Assembly (NCBI GenBank): GCA_030615305.1 | Contig: JAUWZL010000044.1 | Span: forward strand, 1 to 5,731 | DNA length: 5,731 bases | Direction of reading: 5' to 3' | Source of the DNA: Dehalococcoidia bacterium | GTDB lineage: Bacteria; Chloroflexota; Dehalococcoidia; Dehalococcoidales; JAUWZL01 | Part shown: positions 1-5,265 of the stretch, in pieces | Position numbering within the stretch: the first letter of the stretch is position 1 | Layout of the letters: the number at the start of each line of letters is the position of its first letter | Translations under genes and position numbers: made by a program | Notes under the pieces: generated by a model | What the model was told of the DNA's origin: nothing | Databases searched by the model: none | What the model saw: the letters and a program-made list of their open reading frames with translations, nothing else

Positions 1-270
1 GGCAACATCCTAGCCATGAACAGAGTTATTGCCATAGCTTCACCAAACTCGGCACCGACCAAGCGCACCATCCAGGAAGCAAGAAACAAGGGACTCCTTA
101 TTGACATGACCAATGGCAGAAGGACTAAGGCGGTTATCTTCGCCGATAGCGGGCACATTGTGCTGGCAGCCTTAGCCCCAGAGACTATCACTGGCCGGCT
201 CCTGTTAAGCCGCGGGGGTTCTTTACTGAGGCCAGAGCAAAGTGATGAAAAAATCAAGCTGGGAGAGTGA
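1..270 (+). CDS. remA: RemA/DUF370 family regulator, 5' end missing
   Basis: This is the C-terminal part of a RemA-like (DUF370, UPF0296) protein. In Bacillus, RemA is a small DNA-binding regulator of matrix and osmoprotection genes; its role outside Firmicutes is less clear. The reading frame is open from base 1, and the residues before the first ATG (GNILA, then [10 protein letters not shown]) match the usual RemA core, which starts with a GN(I/V)-type segment followed by NRVIAI. The ATG at 16 is therefore internal, and the true start lies a few codons upstream of the window. Visible family features are [13 protein letters not shown], the RTIQEAR helix, the GRRTKAVI segment whose paired arginines match the DNA-contacting Arg pair of RemA, and [10 protein letters not shown] followed by PETI. 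The tail after PETITGRL is about 22 residues long, ends in a charged KIKLGE, and overlaps gmk by 26 bp. The remA-gmk order is common in Firmicutes and relatives and suggests co-transcription. Family call is strong; regulatory role here is inference. Confidence 0.88.
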   Translation, partial: GNILAMNRVIAIASPNSAPTKRTIQEARNKGLLIDMTNGRRTKAVIFADSGHIVLAALAPETITGRLLLSRGGSLLRPEQSDEKIKLGE

Positions 271-880
271 AGGCCTATTTGACCCAGCCAGCAGGCCGCT
301 ACTCATAGTCCTTTCCGGTCCCTCAGGTGCCGGGAAGGATGCTATTTTAACCCGGATGAAGGAACTGGGCACCCCTCTTGAATTTATAGTAACCGTAACC
401 ACACGGCCCCGGCGCTCCGGAGAGAGGGACAATGTAGATTACCACTTCATCTCAAGGGAAAGCTTCCAGAAGATGATTGAGCAGAAGGAACTGCTAGAAT
501 GGGCAAACGTCTATGGCAACTGGTATGGGGTGCCCAAAGAACCGGTAAAACAGGCACTTAGCCGGGGACGGGAAGTCATGGTAAAGGTGGACATACAGGG
601 AGCCACCACCATTAAAAAAGTCCTCCCCCAGGCAGTGTTTATCTTTCTGATGCCGCCATCAATGCCGGAGCTTATTACCAGGCTTAAACAGCGTAACACT
701 GAATCAGTCCCCGATTTAAGCCTACGCCTGAAAACCGCCGCAGAGGAAATAAAGAGGCTGCCCATGTTTGACTATGTAGTGGTTAACAAACGAGGGCAGA
801 TTGACCGGGTAGCATCAGATATTGCGGCCATTATAACCGCCGAAAAGCTGCGGGTAACCCCCAGGGAATATGATTTATAG
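245..880 (+). CDS. gmk: Guanylate kinase
   Basis: Gmk phosphorylates GMP to GDP with ATP in the cytosol, an essential step in GTP and dGTP supply. Residue numbers here count from a GTG at 242; the adjacent ATG at 245 is the preferred start and gives 211 residues, usual for the family. The P-loop is GPSGAGKD at 26-33. The GMP-binding region [19 protein letters not shown] spans about 53-71, including the Arg, Glu and Tyr that hold the base and phosphate. [13 protein letters not shown] at 86-98 and VKVDIQGA at 114-121 are also typical, and the Arg-rich lid (RLKQRNTES) follows at 147-155. After the lysine the P-loop has Asp instead of Ser/Thr, which I associate with Chloroflexota enzymes. About 20 residues precede the first strand, a little longer than many Gmks. 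No strong Shine-Dalgarno sequence is visible, so translation is probably coupled to remA, which it overlaps. rpoZ, a frequent next gene, is absent; a convergent pit gene follows after 5 bp. Confidence 0.96.
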   Translation: MKKSSWESEGLFDPASRPLLIVLSGPSGAGKDAILTRMKELGTPLEFIVTVTTRPRRSGERDNVDYHFISRESFQKMIEQKELLEWANVYGNWYGVPKEPVKQALSRGREVMVKVDIQGATTIKKVLPQAVFIFLMPPSMPELITRLKQRNTESVPDLSLRLKTAAEEIKRLPMFDYVVVNKRGQIDRVASDIAAIITAEKLRVTPREYDL

Positions 881-885
881 GCTTA

Positions 886-1887
886 TCAGCCAAGCAGGCC
901 CAGCAGCCAGGAAAACAAATAACCCAGCCCAGCACAGACAGGAAAGGTTATTATCCAAGCGGCGACAATGTTACCGGCCACTCCCCAGCGCACTGCTGAC
1001 AACCGCCGGGTAGCCCCCACCCCCATAACGGATGTACTTATGCAGTGGGTGGTGCTTACCGGGATACCGAAATGTGAAGCCACCTCAATAACCGAAGCCG
1101 CCGCAGTTTGAGCGGCAAAGCCATGCACCGGGCGAAGAGTGGTAACCTTGAGCCCCAGTGTTTTGATTACTCGCCAGCCGCCTATAGCCGTGCCCGAGCT
1201 AATAGCTAACGCCGAGATAATTATTATCCACCAAGGTATGTTTTGCCACAACTCAGTCTGACCGGTGTAGAGCACCAGTACCATAGTGATAACACCTATT
1301 GGCATCTGGCCATCATTCTTACCGTGGCTATAGGCCATAAAAGCGGCTGATAGGACCTGCAAATTGATAAAAAAGCCCCGCACCTTGCTCGGAACACTCT
1401 TCCGGAATAACCACATTAGGGCAACCATGAACAGAAAGCCGCCGACAAAGCCGAGGACAGGAGCCGTAACTACTGCTGACAGAACCTGCCCCAATTTGGT
1501 CCAATTCACCGCCCCGCTACCCACCCAAGCAAAGCCAGCCGCCGCTATGGCGGCGACAAAGCCATGGGTCAGGCTTACCGGCAAACCGTAGTAGGTGGCT
1601 AGAGTCGTCCAGATAATGACGGCTGCCAGAGCAGCAATCACCGTCTGGTATGATATTGCCTCTGGGATTAAAATACCCTTACCGATAGTCTGAGCAACAG
1701 CCGTGCCGGTAGCAGCACCGGCCAAGTTAAAAATGGCAGCCATGATTATGGCGCTTCTGGGGGAAAGGGCCCGGGTACCAATTACGGTGGCTATGGCATT
1801 GGCGGCATCATTGAAACCGTTAACAACACCGAAACCGAGAGCCAGGATTATGATAACAATTAAAACCCATAACGAGGGGTCAGGCAT
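886..1887 (-). CDS. pit: PiT-family inorganic phosphate permease
   Basis: This is a low-affinity inorganic phosphate transporter of the inner membrane, driven by proton or sodium symport. Family members often carry phosphate as a neutral complex with divalent metal. The 333-residue length fits the short bacterial Pit type, with about ten hydrophobic segments arranged as two inverted halves. The N-terminal half has GFNDAANA at 24-31 followed by IATVIGTRALSP, and LPVSLTHG at 102-109. The C-terminal half has the matching SHGKNDGQ at 187-194 and GIPVSTTHCISTSVMGVG at 274-291. The acidic Asn-Asp pairs (26-27 and 191-192) and the PVSxTH loops are the conserved functional elements. The second repeat reads GKNDGQ where GANDAQ or GSNDAQ is more common. 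The start ATG at 1887 overlaps the stop of the DUF47 gene by 8 bp, so the two are almost certainly translated from one mRNA. A perfect inverted repeat sits just upstream of the start. Whether H+ or Na+ is used cannot be read from the sequence. Confidence 0.95.
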   Translation of the reverse strand: MPDPSLWVLIVIIILALGFGVVNGFNDAANAIATVIGTRALSPRSAIIMAAIFNLAGAATGTAVAQTIGKGILIPEAISYQTVIAALAAVIIWTTLATYYGLPVSLTHGFVAAIAAAGFAWVGSGAVNWTKLGQVLSAVVTAPVLGFVGGFLFMVALMWLFRKSVPSKVRGFFINLQVLSAAFMAYSHGKNDGQMPIGVITMVLVLYTGQTELWQNIPWWIIIISALAISSGTAIGGWRVIKTLGLKVTTLRPVHGFAAQTAAASVIEVASHFGIPVSTTHCISTSVMGVGATRRLSAVRWGVAGNIVAAWIITFPVCAGLGYLFSWLLGLLG

Positions 1888-2509
1888 GCTTGAGGGCTAC
1901 CCCCTCAAGAACATTAGCCACATCCTCACACCGGTCAGTGGCACTCTCCATGTGCTCATAAATCTCTCGCCACTTGATAATATAAGCCGTGTCCTTGCCA
2001 TCATCAAACAGCTCGCCCAGTGCTGAGCGGTAAACCTTGTCCGCCATATTTTCCAGCCGGTTAAGCTCAACACAGTGTTCTAGAACGTTTTTTAGTTCGG
2101 AGCGATGCCTAAGCATGGGCACCGCCTTTTCTACCTCAGTGGCTGCCTTAACTATGATGTCGGCCAGCTCCTTAGCCCTCTCGGTGGGAACGTCTATTTT
2201 ATATATATACAAGGCGTCAGCGGCAGCATGGATAAAATCGGTGACATCATCCATGGTATGAGATAGCAGGGCTATATCCTCCCGGTCAAAGGGGGTAACA
2301 AAGGTGCGGTGCAGCAGGGCTGCAATCTGATGGGTAATAGAGTCCCCCTCATGCTCCAGCTCGGTTATCTCGGCTACCTTTATGCCAACATTCTCCCAGC
2401 TATCAAGCATCTCCTTTAGACCCCGGGCGGTTTTGACCATATTCCGAGCGCTGTCAATAAAAAGGTCAAAGAATCTCTCCTCCCGGGGAACAAAGGAGAA
2501 CCTAGGCAA
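1880..2509 (-). CDS. DUF47 PhoU-like Pit accessory protein
   Basis: The protein is a cytosolic all-helical member of the DUF47 (TIGR00153) family, related to PhoU and nearly always encoded next to pit. It is thought to control the permease or to bind metal ions near it. I choose the TTG at 2509 because a strong AGAGGAGG (2524-2517) lies 7 nt upstream and the resulting N-terminus (LPRFSFVPREERFFDLF) matches the usual family start. A longer frame from a TTG at 2533 would put that ribosome site inside the gene. Counting from 2509 gives 209 residues. PhoU-type acidic motifs are visible: ELEHEGD ending at Asp56, RLENMAD with Glu153 and Asp157, and Glu188, Asp192, Asp196 in the last helix. The middle (DREDIALLSHTMDDVTDFIHAAAD) is a typical amphipathic helix pair. 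The last codons overlap pit by 8 bp. The start region folds into a hairpin that includes both the ribosome site and the TTG. Confidence 0.92.
   Translation of the reverse strand: MPRFSFVPREERFFDLFIDSARNMVKTARGLKEMLDSWENVGIKVAEITELEHEGDSITHQIAALLHRTFVTPFDREDIALLSHTMDDVTDFIHAAADALYIYKIDVPTERAKELADIIVKAATEVEKAVPMLRHRSELKNVLEHCVELNRLENMADKVYRSALGELFDDGKDTAYIIKWREIYEHMESATDRCEDVANVLEGVALKHA
1889..1909 (-). promoter_or_regulatory. Hairpin just upstream of pit start codon
   Basis: A perfect 8-bp inverted repeat, arms 1889-1896 and 1902-1909 with a 5-nt loop, ends one base before the pit ATG. On the transcript the left arm and loop contain the purine run GAGGGGG (1906-1900), the only Shine-Dalgarno-like sequence before pit, 12 nt from the ATG. 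It lies inside the last codons of the DUF47 gene, so ribosomes finishing that gene would melt it. This is the arrangement expected for translational coupling of the two proteins. There is no U-run after it, so it is not an intrinsic terminator. Its role is inference. Confidence 0.5.
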
Positions 2510-2530
2510 CAGGAAACCTCCTCTGCCAGG
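2501..2530 (-). promoter_or_regulatory. Hairpin enclosing DUF47 ribosome site and TTG start
   Basis: On the minus-strand transcript, three helical segments can form in register: CCU with AGG, then GGCA with UGCC plus a G-U pair, then AGGA with UCCU. They are separated by single-base bulges and closed by a GGUU tetraloop. The total is 12 pairs in 30 nt. The Shine-Dalgarno AGAGGAGG (2524-2517) occupies one arm and the tetraloop edge, and the TTG start (2509-2507) lies in the other arm, so the closed form would block initiation of the DUF47-pit mRNA. The base pairing is seen directly; any regulatory use is inference. Confidence 0.45.
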
Positions 2531-2592
2531 CAAGGTGCATCATGTTGAGGTTAGTAAGGCGCATGGCAATTAGGTACTTTAAGGTTACTTTT

Positions 2593-2621
2593 TTGATTTC
2601 ACCATTGAGTTTAGATAAAAT
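2593..2621 (+). promoter_or_regulatory. Sigma70-type promoter for the CDF exporter
   Basis: TTGATT (2593-2598, 4 of 6) and TAAAAT (2616-2621, 5 of 6) are separated by exactly 17 bp. The expected start of transcription is near 2628, leaving a leader of about 100 nt before the TTG at 2731. The -10 box lies between the -35 and -10 boxes of the divergent promoter, so RNA polymerase could probably not occupy both at once. Identification is by eye against the consensus. Confidence 0.4.
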
Positions 2622-2636
2622 ACCGACAGATGTCAA
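2608..2636 (-). promoter_or_regulatory. Sigma70-type promoter for DUF47-pit
   Basis: Read on the minus strand there is a perfect -35 TTGACA (2636-2631), a 17-bp spacer, and TAAACT (2613-2608) as -10 with 4 of 6 consensus bases. Transcription would start near 2601 and give a leader of about 90 nt before the TTG at 2509. It is embedded in the AT-rich divergent region and shares bases with the promoter-like sequence for the opposite strand. A short inverted repeat, GACA-GA-TGTC (2625-2634), overlaps the -35 box and is a possible, unproven operator. Confidence 0.42.
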
Positions 2637-2706
2637 TAAATAATGCTCTTAGATTATGAATTTATCAGCAGCCAAGCGAGTAACCGGGTTTCATTCTCAT
2701 TATGGG

Positions 2707-2723
2707 CTTGACTGTTCAAGGAG
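2707..2723 (+). promoter_or_regulatory. Ribosome site of CDF gene with small hairpin
   Basis: AAGGAG (2718-2723) lies 7 nt before the TTG at 2731 and fixes that codon as the start; the nearby ATG at 2741 is in another frame and stops after 8 codons. A 5-bp inverted repeat, CTTGA (2707-2711) and TCAAG (2716-2720) around a CTGT loop, uses the first three bases of the Shine-Dalgarno sequence. The stem is short, so any effect on initiation would be modest. Confidence 0.5.
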
Positions 2724-2730
2724 AGGGTAA

Positions 2731-3666
2731 TTGGCCAACCATGCTCACCACCGGGCGCTGCCGGTAGCCAGCAAGCTCAAGTTCGGTATCATGCTCAGCA
2801 GCTTAATACTGGCAGCGGAATTAGCCGGTGGCCTTCTGGCCAACAGCTTAGCTCTGCTAGCTGATGCCGGGCATGTATTTGCCGATGTTATTGCCCTTTC
2901 CTTAAGCTGGTATGGCGTCAAGCAAGCGGAACGTCCTGCCAGCCACAGCATGACCTTCGGCTATCACCGGGTAGGAGTGATGATTGCCATTGTAAACGCC
3001 CTCAGTATCTTGGCCATTGCCCTGGTCATCTTCTATGAGGCCTTCCACCGCTTGCAGCAACCACCTGAGGTCAACAGCCCTATCATGCTAGCTGTTGCCG
3101 TCGTTGGCCTAGGCGTCAATCTATTTGTCGCCTCCTGGCTACGCAAGGAACAGAAGGCTAATATCAATGTGCGCAGCGCTTTCTGGCACGCTCTGGGTGA
3201 TGCCTTGGCTTCAACCGGGGTAATCCTGGGGGGCACCATCATACTGCTCACAGGATTATTCGTGGTGGACCCGATTATCAGCATAGCTATTGGCCTTATT
3301 ATTGTCCTGGCTGCCTGGAGCATCCTTAGAGATGGTTTAAGGGTCCTCTTAGAGGCTGCACCGCGGGGGATAGATATAAGAAAGATAGTAAATAGCCTTA
3401 ACCAGATATCGGGGGTAAGGGACGTGCACGACCTTCATGTCTGGAGCATTACACCCCAGCTACACGCCATGAGCTGCCATGTGCTCATTGATGACCTTAC
3501 CACCAGTGAGGCGGCTAATATTCGTGAGCAAATTAAGGAGGTGCTCAGCCAGCAGTACAACATTGAGCACACCACCCTTGAGATGGAATGTGACCAGTGC
3601 AGTGCTAATGACATTTTCTGCAAATTGACCGTTACTAAAGAAGCTGAGAAGGGGCCTAAAAGCTAG
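2731..3666 (+). CDS. Cation diffusion facilitator (CzcD/ZnT-type) exporter
   Basis: This is an inner-membrane antiporter that exports Zn2+, and possibly Co2+ or Cd2+, in exchange for protons. It has 311 residues, normal for the family, and starts with TTG supported by AAGGAG. Six membrane segments are visible at roughly 16-36, 39-62, 80-104, 115-137, 150-174 and 180-198. The transport-site pairs are HxxxD in segment 2 (His48, Asp52 in DAGHVFAD) and HxxxD in segment 5 (His153, Asp157 in FWHALGD). The His/Asp combination is characteristic of zinc-selective CDFs rather than the DxxxD iron/manganese types. The cytosolic C-terminal domain (about 210-295) carries the usual DVHDLHVW (231-238) and HTTLEMEC (280-287). 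A Cys/His set (Cys249-His250, Cys287-x-x-Cys290, Cys297) could form an extra metal-sensing site. The N-terminus is His-rich (His4, 6, 7), but the His-rich loop between segments 4 and 5 seen in ZnT proteins is lacking. It is transcribed divergently from DUF47-pit. Confidence 0.94.
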   Translation: MANHAHHRALPVASKLKFGIMLSSLILAAELAGGLLANSLALLADAGHVFADVIALSLSWYGVKQAERPASHSMTFGYHRVGVMIAIVNALSILAIALVIFYEAFHRLQQPPEVNSPIMLAVAVVGLGVNLFVASWLRKEQKANINVRSAFWHALGDALASTGVILGGTIILLTGLFVVDPIISIAIGLIIVLAAWSILRDGLRVLLEAAPRGIDIRKIVNSLNQISGVRDVHDLHVWSITPQLHAMSCHVLIDDLTTSEAANIREQIKEVLSQQYNIEHTTLEMECDQCSANDIFCKLTVTKEAEKGPKS

Positions 3667-3684
3667 GGCCTTGCCTGCCAGCTA

Positions 3685-3713
3685 TTGACAGCCGCAAGAC
3701 AAGGGCATAGAAT
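3685..3713 (+). promoter_or_regulatory. Strong sigma70-type promoter upstream of trkA
   Basis: A perfect TTGACA (3685-3690), a 17-bp spacer and TAGAAT (3708-3713, 5 of 6) make this the best consensus promoter in the window. It starts 18 bp after the CDF stop codon and would give a leader of about 170 nt before trkA. This argues that trkA-trkH is transcribed independently of the CDF gene, although no terminator separates them. Confidence 0.55.
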
Positions 3714-3891
3714 TCAAAGCTAAGACAGTGAAAGATAATGAAAACCGAGCCTCTTAAACAACTACCTGCCACCAAACCAGGTGACCGAGTATTACGAAGG
3801 TTGAGGAAGCCCCGGGGAAGACTTCATGCCCTTCGCCAAGGCATTTCAAGATGCTTTAAGGCTATTTCTGGCAGGCGTTTAGGATAAGCTA
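3714..3891 (+). other. trkA leader region with short ORFs and a hairpin
   Basis: This stretch between the promoter and trkA holds no recognised gene or riboswitch. It contains a possible stem-loop at 3838-3857 (arms AAGGCAT and ATGCTTT, one G-U pair, 6-nt loop) and a smaller 5-bp repeat at 3764-3768 with 3778-3782. An 18-codon ORF at 3826-3882 is preceded by GGGGA 7 nt away and ends 9 nt before trkA. AGGA (3881-3884) serves as the trkA ribosome site with 7-nt spacing. I looked for the c-di-AMP (ydaO) riboswitch that precedes some K+ uptake genes and did not recognise its conserved bases. Confidence 0.35.
3738..3887 (+). CDS. Possible 49-residue basic ORF upstream of trkA
   Basis: An ATG-started frame of 49 codons lies wholly in the trkA leader and ends 4 nt before the trkA ATG. 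The predicted product is very basic, with many Arg and Lys (for example VLRRLRKPRGRLHALRQ), one Cys, no membrane segment and no domain I recognise. There is no good Shine-Dalgarno sequence before it. Position just behind a strong promoter and tight spacing to trkA speak for it. The composition, and a different gene-like frame across the same bases, speak against it. Most likely a chance ORF. Confidence 0.13.
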   Translation: MKTEPLKQLPATKPGDRVLRRLRKPRGRLHALRQGISRCFKAISGRRLG

Positions 3892-5256
3892 ATGTATATT
3901 GTCATAGCTGGTGGCGGGGTAATAGGTTTCCACATCGCCTCTTTGCTCGCCGAGGAGGGGCAAGAAGTAGTTGTAGTGGAACAATCTGAAGAGGCGCTAG
4001 AGAACATACGCCGCCAGCTTGATGTCAAAACTGTCCACGGGAATGCGGCCACGCCCAAAGTCCTCAGGGAAGCCGAGGTTGACCGTGCTGACCTGGTTCT
4101 TGCCGTCACTAACAGCGATGAAACCAACATGGTTACCTGCTTCATGGCTAAGGAGCTGGGTGCGGGCACAACCGCCGCCAGAATCCGAAACCCCGGTTAT
4201 TCAGGTTACTTTGTCGCCCCGGCCAAGTCGGCTATGGCCCCACGGAAGATAGTAAGACCAAAAAGCCTGGGTATAGATGTATTCATCAACCCCGAAGCTG
4301 AAGCGGCCAAGGAAATAATGGACATCCTCTCCGGCTTCTATTCTACCCCGGTAGAGAACTTCGCCAATGGCCTTATTCAGATAAGGGAATTCAGGGTGGA
4401 GGGGGAAGCCCTCGTTGATAAGGCCTTAGGTGATATTGCTTTCCCCAAACCATGTGTCGTGGCCGCCATTGTCCGTGAGGGGGGTATTGTTATGCCCAAT
4501 GCTGATGAAGTGATAACCGAGGGCGATAGCGTCTACCTGATAGCCCCCAGGGAGTTCATGGATGAACTGGGCAAGATGTTCAGCCAGCCGAAGCGTCCGG
4601 CAAGGAAAGTTGTTATCCTCGGCGGCGGGCGAATTGGCTTCCTTACTGCCGAAGGACTTGGGAAACGAGGGGTTAAGGTCAAGGTTATCGAGAATGATCT
4701 GGACCTCTGCCAAGAGATAGCCGCCCAGCTGGAAGAAACGGAAGTGCAGCAGGGCGATGGCACCGACCGCAACTTTCTCATTGAGCAGGGTGTGCCCTCA
4801 GCAGACGCCTTTGTGGCTACCACCGAGAGCGATGAAATTAATATCCTCTGTGGGCTGCTGGCCAAGAATCTGGGGGTGCCCCGAAGTCTGGTGGTAATTA
4901 ACAAGCCGGGATATATCCCTCTGGCTGAGGCAATTGGGGTTGATGTCGCCGCACTGCCCGCCCTGCTGGCGGCCGATAAAATCACTCGCTTTGTCCTTCG
5001 TGGCGGCGTAATTGCCACCGCCTTGCTTGAGGGTCAGCAACTGGAAGCCATTGAATTCGTTACCAGCCCACAAGCACATATAGCTAATAAGAAAATTACC
5101 GAGGCCGGCCTGCCCAAAGAGGCAGTAGCTGGAGCTATTGTTCGTAATGAGTTGGTCATTATTCCGCCCGGCGACAGTGTGGTAAAACCGGGGGAACACG
5201 TTATCATAGTCGCTCCCCTCTCGGCTATCCACTCTGTGGAAAAGCTTTTCCAGTAA
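3892..5256 (+). CDS. trkA: Trk potassium uptake regulator TrkA
   Basis: TrkA is the cytosolic nucleotide-binding ring that gates the TrkH potassium channel. At 454 residues it has the full double arrangement of E. coli TrkA: two RCK units, each a Rossmann NAD-binding domain plus a TrkA-C domain. The first unit has GGGVIG at 7-12, the ribose-binding Glu30 at the end of strand 2, HGNAATPKVL around 49-58 and AVTNSDETNM at 71-80. Its TrkA-C part covers about 155-225. The second unit has GGGRIG at 244-249, Glu267, GDGTD at 288-292 and ATTESDEINIL at 309-319, with TrkA-C at about 375-454. Between RIRNPGY (97-103) and LGIDVFINPE (126-135) there is a segment containing APAKSAMAPRKIVRP that looks longer than usual. 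The ATG is supported by AGGA 7 nt upstream. trkH follows after 9 nt, so the two form an operon. Confidence 0.95.
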   Translation: MYIVIAGGGVIGFHIASLLAEEGQEVVVVEQSEEALENIRRQLDVKTVHGNAATPKVLREAEVDRADLVLAVTNSDETNMVTCFMAKELGAGTTAARIRNPGYSGYFVAPAKSAMAPRKIVRPKSLGIDVFINPEAEAAKEIMDILSGFYSTPVENFANGLIQIREFRVEGEALVDKALGDIAFPKPCVVAAIVREGGIVMPNADEVITEGDSVYLIAPREFMDELGKMFSQPKRPARKVVILGGGRIGFLTAEGLGKRGVKVKVIENDLDLCQEIAAQLEETEVQQGDGTDRNFLIEQGVPSADAFVATTESDEINILCGLLAKNLGVPRSLVVINKPGYIPLAEAIGVDVAALPALLAADKITRFVLRGGVIATALLEGQQLEAIEFVTSPQAHIANKKITEAGLPKEAVAGAIVRNELVIIPPGDSVVKPGEHVIIVAPLSAIHSVEKLFQ

Positions 5257-5265
5257 GAAGCAATA

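Noticed and set aside
880..891. GGCTTATCAGCC repeat as a bidirectional terminator for gmk and pit
   Set aside because: A four-base-pair stem with no T-tract on either side is too weak.
1703..2026. 107-codon plus-strand ORF across the pit-DUF47 junction
   Set aside because: It is antisense to two well-supported genes, its composition is that of a shadow frame, and no domain is recognisable.
2510..2533. Longer DUF47 start at the TTG at 2533
   Set aside because: It would place the strong AGAGGAGG inside the coding region and add eight residues not typical of the family; the TTG at 2509 has ideal 7-nt spacing.
2542..2643. 33-codon plus-strand ORF in the divergent control region
   Set aside because: There is no ribosome site and it runs across both promoter candidates; likely chance in AT-rich DNA.
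3652..3680. Possible terminator after the CDF gene
   Set aside because: Only a weak GGCC/GGCC pairing with G-U extension forms across the stop codon, and no T-run follows.
3802..3825. TGA read as selenocysteine with a following SECIS element
   Set aside because: The bases after TGA contain palindromes (CCCCGGGG, GAAGACTTC) but not a stable stem with the usual G-containing apical loop at the right distance, and there is no supported start codon upstream.
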